A DNA stretch of 64,000 nucleotides from Rhodoligotrophos appendicifer (lineage in GTDB: Bacteria > Pseudomonadota > Alphaproteobacteria > Rhizobiales > Im1). Location of the stretch: positions 1 to 64,000 of the forward strand of contig NZ_VHKL01000013.1 of the NCBI RefSeq assembly GCF_007474605.1, written 5' to 3'. The position numbers were made by a program, and so were the translations under genes. Positions 8,253 through 16,144 of the stretch are shown here, piece after piece. Position 1 is the stretch's first letter, and each line of letters starts with the position of its first letter. The notes beneath the pieces are model-generated. The model ran no database searches and was not told the DNA's origin. It worked only from the letters and a program-made list of their open reading frames with translations.

Positions 8253-9806
8253 CTAGTCGCCGACCACCGACCCGTACCCCCCGCCGCCCGGCGTATCGAG
8301 CACCACCACGTCATGGGCATTCATGGTCAGCTTGCGCGCCTCGCTCACATCCTCGCCATTCACCGTGAACCGGCCATGGGCGCCCGGCCCGCCGCCGCCG
8401 ACGCCTTCCGGCCCCTCATGCAGCCGGCTCGGCACCGCGTTCAACAGCCACGGGTCCTCCGTCATCATGTGGAAGGCGATGGTCTGCCCCTCGCCGCCCC
8501 GCATCCGCCCCGTGCCGCCGGAGCCTTCGCGCAGCTCCTTGCGGTCGAACAGGATCGGCATGGCCGCCTCCAGGATCTCGATCGGCACGGCCGCGACGCC
8601 CGTCGGATAGCAGGTCGCACTCGGCCCCACCTTCTCGGCCCTGGCCCCCATGCCGCCGGAATAGTTGAACATGGACGAGGTGAAGGGCTCGCCATCGGCG
8701 CGCTTGCCCTGGATCTGGATCGTCCACACGGCCCCCGACCCCTCCGCCAGCACCCGCTCCGGCATCACCTGGTAGAGCGCCTTCAGGATCGGCATCGGCA
8801 CATACATGCCCACCACATGGCGCGCATTCACAGGGGCCGGATATTTGCAGTTGATGATCGAGCCTTCTGGTGCCTTGACCTTGATCGGTGCCAGCGATCC
8901 CGTGTTGTTCGGCAGCTCCGGATTGAGGCAGCTGCGGACCGCGAAGGTCGAATAAGCATGGGTGTAGTTCAACACCACATTGATGCCCGTCGAGGTCTGC
9001 ATCGAGGATCCGTCGAAATCGACGATGATCTCGCCCTTGTCCGTATCCACCGTGACCGCGGTCTTGAGCGTGATCACCTGGCCGCCGGGCACGTCGAAAT
9101 TGCTCTCCCCGTGATAGGTCCCGGGCTTCAGCGCGCGGATCGCCGTCCGCGTCGCCTCTTCCGAGCGGTCGATGATCTCGTCCGACAGGCTCTCGATATC
9201 CACAAGCCCGTGGCGGCCGCACATGGCGATCAAGCGCTCGGCTGCATGCTCGCCCGCCGACACCTGCGCCGAGAGGTCGCCGAACACCGCATCGGGCGTT
9301 CTCACATTGCGGCGGATCATGGCATGCAGCGTCTCGTTCGCCTGGCCCTTGTCATAGAGCTTCAGCGGCGGGATCCACAGGCCCTCCTCATGCACGTCGC
9401 GCGCCCCCGCCCCGATGCCGTAGCCGCCGATATCCGTATGATGGATGGTCGAGCCGATATAGGCGAGCAGCCGGTCGCCGTCGAAGATCGGCGTCAGCGT
9501 GGTGATGTCGAAGAAATGCCCCGCCGAAAGCCACGGGTCGTTGGTGATCAGCACGTCCCCGGGCGCGATGTTGTTGCCGAAGATCCGTGCCAGATGGGCG
9601 CCCGCGAAGGCCAGCGAATTGATGTGCCCCGGCGTGCCGGTATTCGCCTGCACCACCATGCGCCCGCGCCGGTCGAACAGGGCGCAGGCGAGATCGCCCG
9701 CCTCCCGCACGATGGGTGAGAAGGCGATGCGCTGCAGCGCCTTCGCCCGCTCGGTGACGATGCCGATGAGGTTCGACCAGAGGATTTCGAGTTCGACGCC
9801 GTCCAT
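8253..9806 (-). CDS. hyuB: Hydantoinase/oxoprolinase subunit B
   Basis: A 517-residue member of the HyuB / acetone carboxylase alpha-like family. With HyuA it forms an ATP-dependent enzyme that opens cyclic amides such as N-methylhydantoin or 5-oxoproline. Family landmarks are the N-terminal ERAKALQRIAFSPIVREAGD, then FDRRGRMVVQANTGTPGH, NDPWLSAGHFFDI and a glycine-rich C-terminus ending VLDTPGGGGYG. It starts 3 bases after the hyuA stop. Specificity cannot be assigned, since the same fold serves hydantoins, oxoproline and acetone/acetophenone carboxylation. Confidence 0.9.
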   Translation of the reverse strand: MDGVELEILWSNLIGIVTERAKALQRIAFSPIVREAGDLACALFDRRGRMVVQANTGTPGHINSLAFAGAHLARIFGNNIAPGDVLITNDPWLSAGHFFDITTLTPIFDGDRLLAYIGSTIHHTDIGGYGIGAGARDVHEEGLWIPPLKLYDKGQANETLHAMIRRNVRTPDAVFGDLSAQVSAGEHAAERLIAMCGRHGLVDIESLSDEIIDRSEEATRTAIRALKPGTYHGESNFDVPGGQVITLKTAVTVDTDKGEIIVDFDGSSMQTSTGINVVLNYTHAYSTFAVRSCLNPELPNNTGSLAPIKVKAPEGSIINCKYPAPVNARHVVGMYVPMPILKALYQVMPERVLAEGSGAVWTIQIQGKRADGEPFTSSMFNYSGGMGARAEKVGPSATCYPTGVAAVPIEILEAAMPILFDRKELREGSGGTGRMRGGEGQTIAFHMMTEDPWLLNAVPSRLHEGPEGVGGGGPGAHGRFTVNGEDVSEARKLTMNAHDVVVLDTPGGGGYGSVVGD

Positions 9807-9809
9807 GGT

Positions 9810-11873
9810 TTAAGCACTCCTCGCGACGATGCAGCCATAGGCGTCGATCGTGGCGGTCCAGTTCGGGGGCAGGATGGTGGTGGTCTCGCGCTCTTCGATG
9901 ATGGCGGGACCGGCAATCGTCTGGCCGACGGCGAGGCTCGCCCGGTCATAGACCGGTGCCGTCGCCCCGTCGCTCCAGGCCTCGACCATACGGTGACCCT
10001 TCGGCTTGCCTTCGGCGCTGGGCGGCTGGCCGGCCGGGTGGAACGGCACGACGGGGCCGCGCGCCGTCAGGCGCCAGGTCACGAGTTCGATCGGCACATG
10101 GCTCGGATTGACGCCGTAGAGCCCGTGATAGGCGGCCTCGAAGGCCTTTGCGATCGCATGGGCATCGCGCGCCGCGCGCGGATCGGCGTCGAAGCTGACG
10201 GTCACTTCGTTCTGCTGGCCGAAATAGCGCAGATCGGCGCCGAACACCGCCGTGATGTCGGCCCGCTGGCAGCCCGCTTCTTCCAGGGCGGCGGCCGCCT
10301 CCGTCATCATCTCGCCCAGCACCTGGTCGACGCGGGACCAGTTCAGCTCGTCGATCTTAGACAGGTCCGAGCGCACCAGGTCGAGCCTCACCGGCGTCAC
10401 CAGGGTGCCGAAGGCCGACAGCACGCTCGATTGCGGCGGCACGATCACGTAGGTGCTCTGCAGCAGGCTCGCGACCTCGCAGGCATGCACCGGCCCGGCC
10501 CCGCCAAAGGCAAACAGCGGCAGGCCGCGATAATCGACGCCGCGATCAGTCGCATGCGTCCGCGCCGCCGAGGCCATGGCCTCGGTGACGATGCGGAAGA
10601 TGCCGCGCGCCGTCTCCACCGTCGACAGGCCGAGCCTGCCCGCCAATGTCTTCGTCACCGCCTGCGATGCCGCGAGGTCGAGCCTCATGTCGCCGCCGAG
10701 GAAATTGTCGGCATCCAGCAGGCCGAGCACCAGATCGGCATCGGTCACCGTCGGGCTCTGCCCGCCGCGCCCATAACAGGCCGGTCCCGGATTGGAGCCC
10801 GCACTTTCCGGCCCCACCTTCAACAGGCCCAGCGCATCCACATGCGCGATCGACCCACCCCCGGCGCCGATCTCGATCATGTCGATGGAGGGCACGATCA
10901 CCGGCAGGCCGGAGCCTTCCTTGAAGCGGTAGCGGCGGTCGACCTCGAACAGACCGGTCACCAGCGGCTCCCGGTTCTCGATCAGGCAGGCCTTCGCCGT
11001 GGTGCCGCCCATATCGAAGGACATGAGCCGGTCGATGCCCAAGACCTCCGCATAATGGCAGGCCGCGAGCGCCCCGGCCGCGGGCCCGCTCTCGATCATC
11101 CGCACCGGATTGCGCCCGGCCGTCTCCGCCCCCACCACGCCGCCGGACGACAGCATGATCAGCGGCGTGTTGGCGAAACCCTCCGTCTCCAGCCGCTTCG
11201 CCAGCCGCTTGAGATAGGGCTGCGAGATCGGCATGGCATAGGCGTTCACCGTGGCGGTCGAGGCGCGCTGATATTCGCGGATCTGCGGCGCCACGTCGGA
11301 AGACGTACACAGGAAGGCCTCCGGCATCAGCCGGGTCAGCTCTTCGAACACGAAGCGTTCGTTCTCCGGATTGGCGAAGCTGTTGAGAAAGCAGATCGCC
11401 ACCGCCTTCACGCCGGCTGCCTCCAGCGTATGGGCCAGCGCCTTCACGTCCTCCGCCTTGGGCGAGATCAGCACGCGCCCGTCCGCCGTCACCCGCTCGG
11501 CGATCCCGAAGGTCAGGTCCCGGGGCACCAGTGGCTCGGGAAACTCGATCTGCGGGTCGTACATCTCGTAGCGATGCTCGTTGCGGATCGTCAGCACGTC
11601 GCGGAACCCTTCGGTGACGATGAGCGCCGTCACCTGGCCCTTGCGCTCGATCAGCGCGTTGGTGACGACCGTCGTTGCATGCACCACCACCCCGTCCACG
11701 CCCTTCGCGTCGATCCCGGCCTTCAGCAGCACGGCGTCCACGCCGCGGAAGAAGCCCTCCAAGAGGTCGTTATGCGTGGTCAGCGTCTTGTCCACCGTGA
11801 GCCGTCCGTCCGAATGGCGCAGGACGATGTCGGTGAAGGTGCCGCCGATATCGACGGCCAGCGAATAGGTCAT
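9810..11873 (-). CDS. hyuA: Hydantoinase/oxoprolinase subunit A (ATP-binding)
   Basis: A 687-residue subunit with the ASKHA-type phosphate loop VDIGGTFTDIVL (residues 6-17) and a second nucleotide-binding turn, FDMGGTTAKACL. A glycine-rich AGGGSIAHVD comes later. It couples ATP hydrolysis to ring opening with HyuB. Length is normal for the family. Its ATG overlaps the iclR stop by four bases, so the regulator and enzyme are co-translated. Confidence 0.9.
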   Translation of the reverse strand: MTYSLAVDIGGTFTDIVLRHSDGRLTVDKTLTTHNDLLEGFFRGVDAVLLKAGIDAKGVDGVVVHATTVVTNALIERKGQVTALIVTEGFRDVLTIRNEHRYEMYDPQIEFPEPLVPRDLTFGIAERVTADGRVLISPKAEDVKALAHTLEAAGVKAVAICFLNSFANPENERFVFEELTRLMPEAFLCTSSDVAPQIREYQRASTATVNAYAMPISQPYLKRLAKRLETEGFANTPLIMLSSGGVVGAETAGRNPVRMIESGPAAGALAACHYAEVLGIDRLMSFDMGGTTAKACLIENREPLVTGLFEVDRRYRFKEGSGLPVIVPSIDMIEIGAGGGSIAHVDALGLLKVGPESAGSNPGPACYGRGGQSPTVTDADLVLGLLDADNFLGGDMRLDLAASQAVTKTLAGRLGLSTVETARGIFRIVTEAMASAARTHATDRGVDYRGLPLFAFGGAGPVHACEVASLLQSTYVIVPPQSSVLSAFGTLVTPVRLDLVRSDLSKIDELNWSRVDQVLGEMMTEAAAALEEAGCQRADITAVFGADLRYFGQQNEVTVSFDADPRAARDAHAIAKAFEAAYHGLYGVNPSHVPIELVTWRLTARGPVVPFHPAGQPPSAEGKPKGHRMVEAWSDGATAPVYDRASLAVGQTIAGPAIIEERETTTILPPNWTATIDAYGCIVARSA

Positions 11874-12691
11874 GTCTGTCTCCAGCCGAGGGCGCGCGAG
11901 ATGCGGCGGGCGGTCTCGACGACCGTCTCGACCTGCGCGGCCTCGGGTTGTGCGGGAATGAACTGGGTGGATCCGACGATCGCCACGGAGCCGACGAGCG
12001 CGCTGCGGTGATCGAAAATGGGAGCGGCGAGCGCGTTCACGCCGGTGACGACCTCGTTGGGGGCGACCGACCAGCCTCGGGCCTGCACCGCCGCGATCTC
12101 GGCCCTGAGCGAGGCATCGTCCACCACCGTTTCCGTGGTGAAGGCCTCGCGATGGCCGCTGAGGATATGGTCGAGCATGGATTTCGGCCCGAAGGCGAGC
12201 CAGATCTTGCCATGGGCGCTGGCATGGCCCTTCATCCGCGTGCCGGGCCTCGTGCCGAATTCGATGACGCTCTGGCCCTGGATGAGTTCCAGCACCACGA
12301 CCTCATTGTCGATGGCCGAACAGATGGTCACCGCCTGGGCCGTCTTGTCGCGCAGATGGATGAGTTCGTCGCGCGCCGCCTGCACCACGTCGAAGCGGTT
12401 GCGCGCCGCCTCTCCCAGCACCACGAGCTTGATCCCGACTTCGTAGCGCCCGGTATCGGGATCGCGCCGGGCGAAACCGTGCCGGATCAGCGTCTGCAGA
12501 TGGCGATAGACCGTCGCTTTGGAGGCCTCGAAGGTCTTGGCGATGGTGGTGAGCGGCACGGGCCCCGGCTGGTGCGCCAGAAACTCCACGACCCGCAGGG
12601 CAAGATCGAGCGTCCCCGTCCCGGGCTCCACCCGCCCCTCTCCCGGGGCCGGTTCCGGATGATCGGAGACCTTTATCCGCGCCAAAGCCAA
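11870..12691 (-). CDS. IclR-family transcriptional regulator of the hyu-liv locus
   Basis: A 273-residue regulator. The N-terminal winged helix-turn-helix lies around residues 28-90 (LTTIAKTFEASKATVYRHLQ). The IclR effector domain runs to the end (GKIWLAFGP, GVNALAAPIFD). The start codon is TTG at 12691, preceded by AGGGA about 7 bases upstream. It is the first gene of the operon, so it probably controls its own expression together with hyuAB and livKFMGH in response to a small ligand. Whether it acts as activator or repressor is not visible. Confidence 0.88.
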   Translation of the reverse strand: MALARIKVSDHPEPAPGEGRVEPGTGTLDLALRVVEFLAHQPGPVPLTTIAKTFEASKATVYRHLQTLIRHGFARRDPDTGRYEVGIKLVVLGEAARNRFDVVQAARDELIHLRDKTAQAVTICSAIDNEVVVLELIQGQSVIEFGTRPGTRMKGHASAHGKIWLAFGPKSMLDHILSGHREAFTTETVVDDASLRAEIAAVQARGWSVAPNEVVTGVNALAAPIFDHRSALVGSVAIVGSTQFIPAQPEAAQVETVVETARRISRALGWRQT

Positions 12692-12707
12692 GACGTTTCC
12701 CTGCAGT

Positions 12708-12747
12708 GTTTTGATTATTGAAACAGCGTTTTATTATTGAAAACGCT
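12708..12747. promoter_or_regulatory. Paired operator-like palindromes upstream of iclR
   Basis: Two related AT-rich palindromes stand in GC-rich DNA just above the iclR start. One is at 12708-12724 (GTTTTGATTATTGAAAC). The other is at 12728-12744 (GTTTTATTATTGAAAAC), with arms extending to AGCGTTTT/AAAACGCT (12725-12747). Their centres are 20 bp apart, two helical turns, as for two dimers bound side by side. IclR-family operators are often TTTC/GAAA palindromes of about this size, so autoregulation is likely. Confidence 0.6.
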
Positions 12748-12801
12748 ACCGCAGCTCCCTCCACCCTGTCAATCCCCGTGCTCACCTCTCCCCTTCCTTC
12801 A

Positions 12802-12934
12802 CCTCTCCCCTTGCGGGAGAGGTCGGCCGCAAAGCGGACGGGTGAGGGGGCGGCAGGGGAAAGCGCCAGCCGTGAACCCCTCACCCTCCCATTGCTTACG
12901 CAATGGGCCCCTCCCTCTCCCGCAAGGGGAGAGG
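12802..12934. repeat. 133-bp inverted-repeat element (BIME/MITE-like)
   Basis: Perfect 21-bp terminal inverted repeats (12802-12822 and 12914-12934, core CTCTCCCCTTGCGGGAGAG) bound an inner segment with its own perfect 8-bp hairpin, CCCATTGC-TTAC-GCAATGGG (12888-12907). There is no coding capacity. With the operator pair above, it accounts for the 320-base gap between iclR and the aldo/keto reductase. It resembles the CTCTCCC-type intergenic repeats widespread in alphaproteobacteria. Confidence 0.8.
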
Positions 12935-13011
12935 GTCCCAATCCCCCCCTTGCATTCCCGCCCCCCATCCCCCACACCTAGGCCACCCCTCTCTCGCCCT
13001 GGAGCACCCCC

Positions 13012-13956
13012 ATGGAAATCCGCAATCTTGGCTCATCCGGCCTCCGCGTCTCCCTTGTCGGCCTCGGCTGCAACAATTTCGGCGGCCGCCTGGATCTCGC
13101 GGCCACCAAGGACGTCATCCATGCCGCCCTCGACGAGGGCATCACCCTCTTCGACACGGCCGACATCTATGGCGGCAAGGGCGCCTCCGAAACGCTCATG
13201 GGCGAGGTCCTCGGCGACCGCCGCGCCGACATCGTTCTCGCCACGAAGTTCGGCATGGATTTCGACAAGGATCGCGGCATGACCGGCGCCTCGCGCCGTT
13301 ACATCATCGCCCAGGTCGAACAGAGCCTGAAGCGCCTGAAAACGGACTGGATCGATCTCTACCAGCTGCACCAGCCCGATCCCCTGACCCCCATCGAGGA
13401 GACGCTGCGCGCCCTCGACGACCTGATCACGCAGGGCAAGGTTCGCTATATCGGCTGCTCCAACCTCGCCGCCTGGCAGGTGGTCGAGGCCGACTGGACC
13501 GCCCAGGGCCTGGGGCTGAACGGCTTCGCCTCCTGCCAGGACGAGTACAGCCTGCTGCGGCGCGGCATCGAGAAGGAGCTGATTCCGGCCATCGAATCCT
13601 ATGGCCTGGGGCTCCTGCCCTATTTCCCCCTCGCCAGCGGCATGCTCACCGGCAAGTACAAGGCAGGAGAGGCGCCCGCGGGCCAGACGCGCTTTGCCGC
13701 CTGGACCCATCTCGGCGAGCGCTACATGACGGAGAAGAATTTCGCCGTCGTGGAGAAGCTGACCGCCTTCGCCGCCGAGCGCAATCTGACCCTGCTGGAG
13801 CTGGCCTTCTCCTGGCTCGCCGCCAATCCCAGCCTCTCCAGCGTCATCGCCGGCGCCACCACCCCCGAACAGGTCAAGGCCAACGCCCGCGCCATCGTCT
13901 ACGAATTCGACGAGCCCGAGCTCGACGAGATCGACGCCATCACCGCCACCCCCTGA
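13012..13956 (+). CDS. Aldo/keto reductase
   Basis: A 314-residue NADPH-dependent (beta/alpha)8-barrel oxidoreductase. It has the AKR signature FDTADIYGGKGASE with catalytic Asp and Tyr, then the Lys in LATKFGMD, and WIDLYQLHQPDP for the His strand. A cofactor-binding C-terminal segment reads VIAGATTPEQVKANA. It is alone on the plus strand between repeats, pointing towards the che operon. The YajO/Tas-like group is likely, with no substrate evidence. Confidence 0.88.
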   Translation: MEIRNLGSSGLRVSLVGLGCNNFGGRLDLAATKDVIHAALDEGITLFDTADIYGGKGASETLMGEVLGDRRADIVLATKFGMDFDKDRGMTGASRRYIIAQVEQSLKRLKTDWIDLYQLHQPDPLTPIEETLRALDDLITQGKVRYIGCSNLAAWQVVEADWTAQGLGLNGFASCQDEYSLLRRGIEKELIPAIESYGLGLLPYFPLASGMLTGKYKAGEAPAGQTRFAAWTHLGERYMTEKNFAVVEKLTAFAAERNLTLLELAFSWLAANPSLSSVIAGATTPEQVKANARAIVYEFDEPELDEIDAITATP

Positions 13957-13970
13957 GCCCTGACCAGCCC

Positions 13971-14216
13971 GTCATCCCCGACGGAGCGCAGCGCAGATCC
14001 GGGACCCCATGCGGCTCGAGGACCCCTCATCCTGAGGAGCAGCCGCAAGGCTGCGTCTCGAAGGCCTCATCCTGAGGAGGCCCGAAGGGCCGTCTCGACG
14101 GACGCCCGGGATCCCGGGTCAAGCCCGGGACGACAGTTTAAGGCCAACTCCCGTCATCCCGGCCGAAGCGCAGCGCAGAGCCGGGACCCCATGCGGCTCG
14201 GGACCCCATGCGGCTC
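13971..14216. repeat. Mixed array of REP-like repeats (types A, D, D, C, A)
   Basis: This covers the convergent space between the reductase and the kinase operon. In order: an A unit (13971-14010), two CCTCATCCTGAGGA hairpin units (14025-14064 and 14065-14101), a C palindrome (about 14108-14134), and an A unit (14153-14190) whose tail GGGACCCCATGCGGCTC is tandemly doubled (14183-14216). It is the last such array in the window. Confidence 0.85.
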
Positions 14217-14254
14217 GGGAACCCCACGCCGCCTTACACTCCCCCAGGCCACCC

Positions 14255-16144
14255 TCACGGCCGCAACAGCTCGGCGATCCGCGCGGCGAGCTCCGCCTGT
14301 TGGAACGGCTTCACCAGCACCGCCATCTGCTCCGGAGTCTCCTCCATATCCGCATGGCCCGTCACCAGCAGGATCGGCAGTTTCGGCCGCTTCGCCCGGG
14401 TCTGCCGGGCGAGGTCGAGGCCGGTCATGCCCGGCATGGCGAAATCGGCGATGAGCAGGTCGAAGGGCCGCTCCTTGTCGAGGATCGCGAGCGCGCTGGG
14501 GCCGTCGGCGGCCTCCATCAGGCTGTGGCCGAGATCGGCGAGATAGGCCGCCGTCACTTCGCGCACCCCCTCGTCGTCATCCACCAGCAGGATGCGCGCC
14601 GCCTGGGTCTTGGCGATCTCCGGCGCCGCCACGGTCTCCTGCGCTTCGAGCGCGCTCTGGCCCCGCGGCAGATAGAGTTCGACTTTCGTGCCCCGTCCCT
14701 CGCGGCTGTCGATGCGCACCGTGCCGCCCAGCTGCGTCATCAGCCCATAGACCATGGACAGGCCGAGCCCGGTGCCCTTCCCCGCTTTGGTGGAGAAGAA
14801 CGGCTCCAGGGCGCGCCGCAGCACCTGCTCCGTCATGCCCGTACCGGTGTCGGTCACCGACACGACCACGAAATCGCCCGGCGCCAGGTCGGAGATCTCG
14901 TCCTCAACATGCATGTTGCGCGTGGCGATGGTGATGATGCCGCCATCATTCATGGCGTCGCGGGCATTGATGCAGAGATTGAGGATGGCGAGTTCGACCT
15001 GGTCCGGATCGGCTTCCGCCGACCACAGATTGTCCTGCGCCTGGAGCGTCACCTTGACGACGCCGCCGAGCGTCCGCTCCAGGAGCTCGTCCATGTCCGC
15101 CACCAGCCGGTTCACGTCGACCGCCTGGGTCGCCAGGTCCTTGCGTCGGCTGAAGGAGAGCAGCCGCTGCGTCAGGGCCGCCCCCCGCTTGCCCGCCATG
15201 ATGGCATTGTCCAGATAGCGCGACACCCGCTCGTCCTGCGGCATCCGCCGCTGCGCCAGCTCCAGGCTGCCGAGGATCGCCATCAGCAGATTGTTGAAGT
15301 CATGCGCGACCCCGCCCGCCAGGGTGCCGAGCGCCTGCATCTTGTCCGACTGGCGCAGCCGGTCCTCCATCAGGCGCTGCTCGGTGATGTCGCGCTCGAT
15401 GGTCACCACATGGCTGACCTGGTCCTGCTCGTCCAGGATCGGAAACCGGTTCACCGAGAAATAGCGCGCCGGATCGTCGCCGCTGACCCGGTCCTCGGTC
15501 TCGACCACGGGCTTGCGCCCCTCGATCACCTGGGCCTCGTGGCGGGCGATCGTCTCGGCACGGGCCGCATCGACGAAATCGGCCTCGCTCCTGCCCAGGC
15601 ACGCGCTCCATTCGGCCCCGAGGCTGTCCGCCTTCAGCGCGTTCAGCCGCACGAAGCGCCCGGCCGCGTCCTTGAACGACACCGCCTCTCCCGAGCTTTC
15701 CAGCAGCCCCTGCAGCAGCGCCCGCTCCAGGGCGAGTTCCCGCCCCAGCCGGTAGCGGTCGGCCGCATTGGCGACGATGGCCCGCAACAGCTCCGGATCC
15801 CAGGGCTTGTGCACATAGCCGACCACGCCGCCGGTATTCACCGCCGAGATCACCGCATTGATGTCCGCATATCCCGTGAGCAGGATCGCCTGCGCCTTGC
15901 TCACGCCGCGGGCCTGCGCGAGGAACTGGTCTCCCGTCATCTCCGGCATGCGCTGGTCGGAGATGATGACGGCGACATCGTCCATGCGCGCCAGCAGCTC
16001 CAGCGCATGCTTGGGCGAGGTGGTCGAGATCACCTCGTAGCTCTCCTCCAGCAAATCCTCGAGCGCCGTCAGGATCTCGCTTTCGTCGTCGACCAGCAGC
16101 ACCCTACGTTTCTGCAATGCCTCCATCTCTCCCGCCATACTCAT
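14255..16144 (-). CDS. Hybrid histidine kinase REC-PAS-HisKA-HATPase-REC
   Basis: A 629-residue soluble kinase without membrane segments. It has an N-terminal receiver (VLLVDDE, phosphoacceptor D63 in ISDQRMPEMTG), a PAS domain at about 140-255 and a HisKA box with H281 in GGVAHDFNNLL. The HATPase_c has NLCINARDAM, DTGTGM and GTGLGLSMVYG. A C-terminal receiver starts near residue 507 (ILLVDDDEGVREV, IADFAMPGMTG, LVKPF). It is the last gene of the chemosensory operon, its ATG overlapping the preceding kinase stop (ATGA). The placement suggests it relays the CheA signal to an output encoded elsewhere (inference). Confidence 0.9.
   Translation of the reverse strand: MSMAGEMEALQKRRVLLVDDESEILTALEDLLEESYEVISTTSPKHALELLARMDDVAVIISDQRMPEMTGDQFLAQARGVSKAQAILLTGYADINAVISAVNTGGVVGYVHKPWDPELLRAIVANAADRYRLGRELALERALLQGLLESSGEAVSFKDAAGRFVRLNALKADSLGAEWSACLGRSEADFVDAARAETIARHEAQVIEGRKPVVETEDRVSGDDPARYFSVNRFPILDEQDQVSHVVTIERDITEQRLMEDRLRQSDKMQALGTLAGGVAHDFNNLLMAILGSLELAQRRMPQDERVSRYLDNAIMAGKRGAALTQRLLSFSRRKDLATQAVDVNRLVADMDELLERTLGGVVKVTLQAQDNLWSAEADPDQVELAILNLCINARDAMNDGGIITIATRNMHVEDEISDLAPGDFVVVSVTDTGTGMTEQVLRRALEPFFSTKAGKGTGLGLSMVYGLMTQLGGTVRIDSREGRGTKVELYLPRGQSALEAQETVAAPEIAKTQAARILLVDDDEGVREVTAAYLADLGHSLMEAADGPSALAILDKERPFDLLIADFAMPGMTGLDLARQTRAKRPKLPILLVTGHADMEETPEQMAVLVKPFQQAELAARIAELLRP

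Noticed and set aside
9993-12011. A 672-residue plus-strand frame opposite hyuA
   Set aside because: It has no domain-like motifs, and the opposite strand encodes a complete HyuA.
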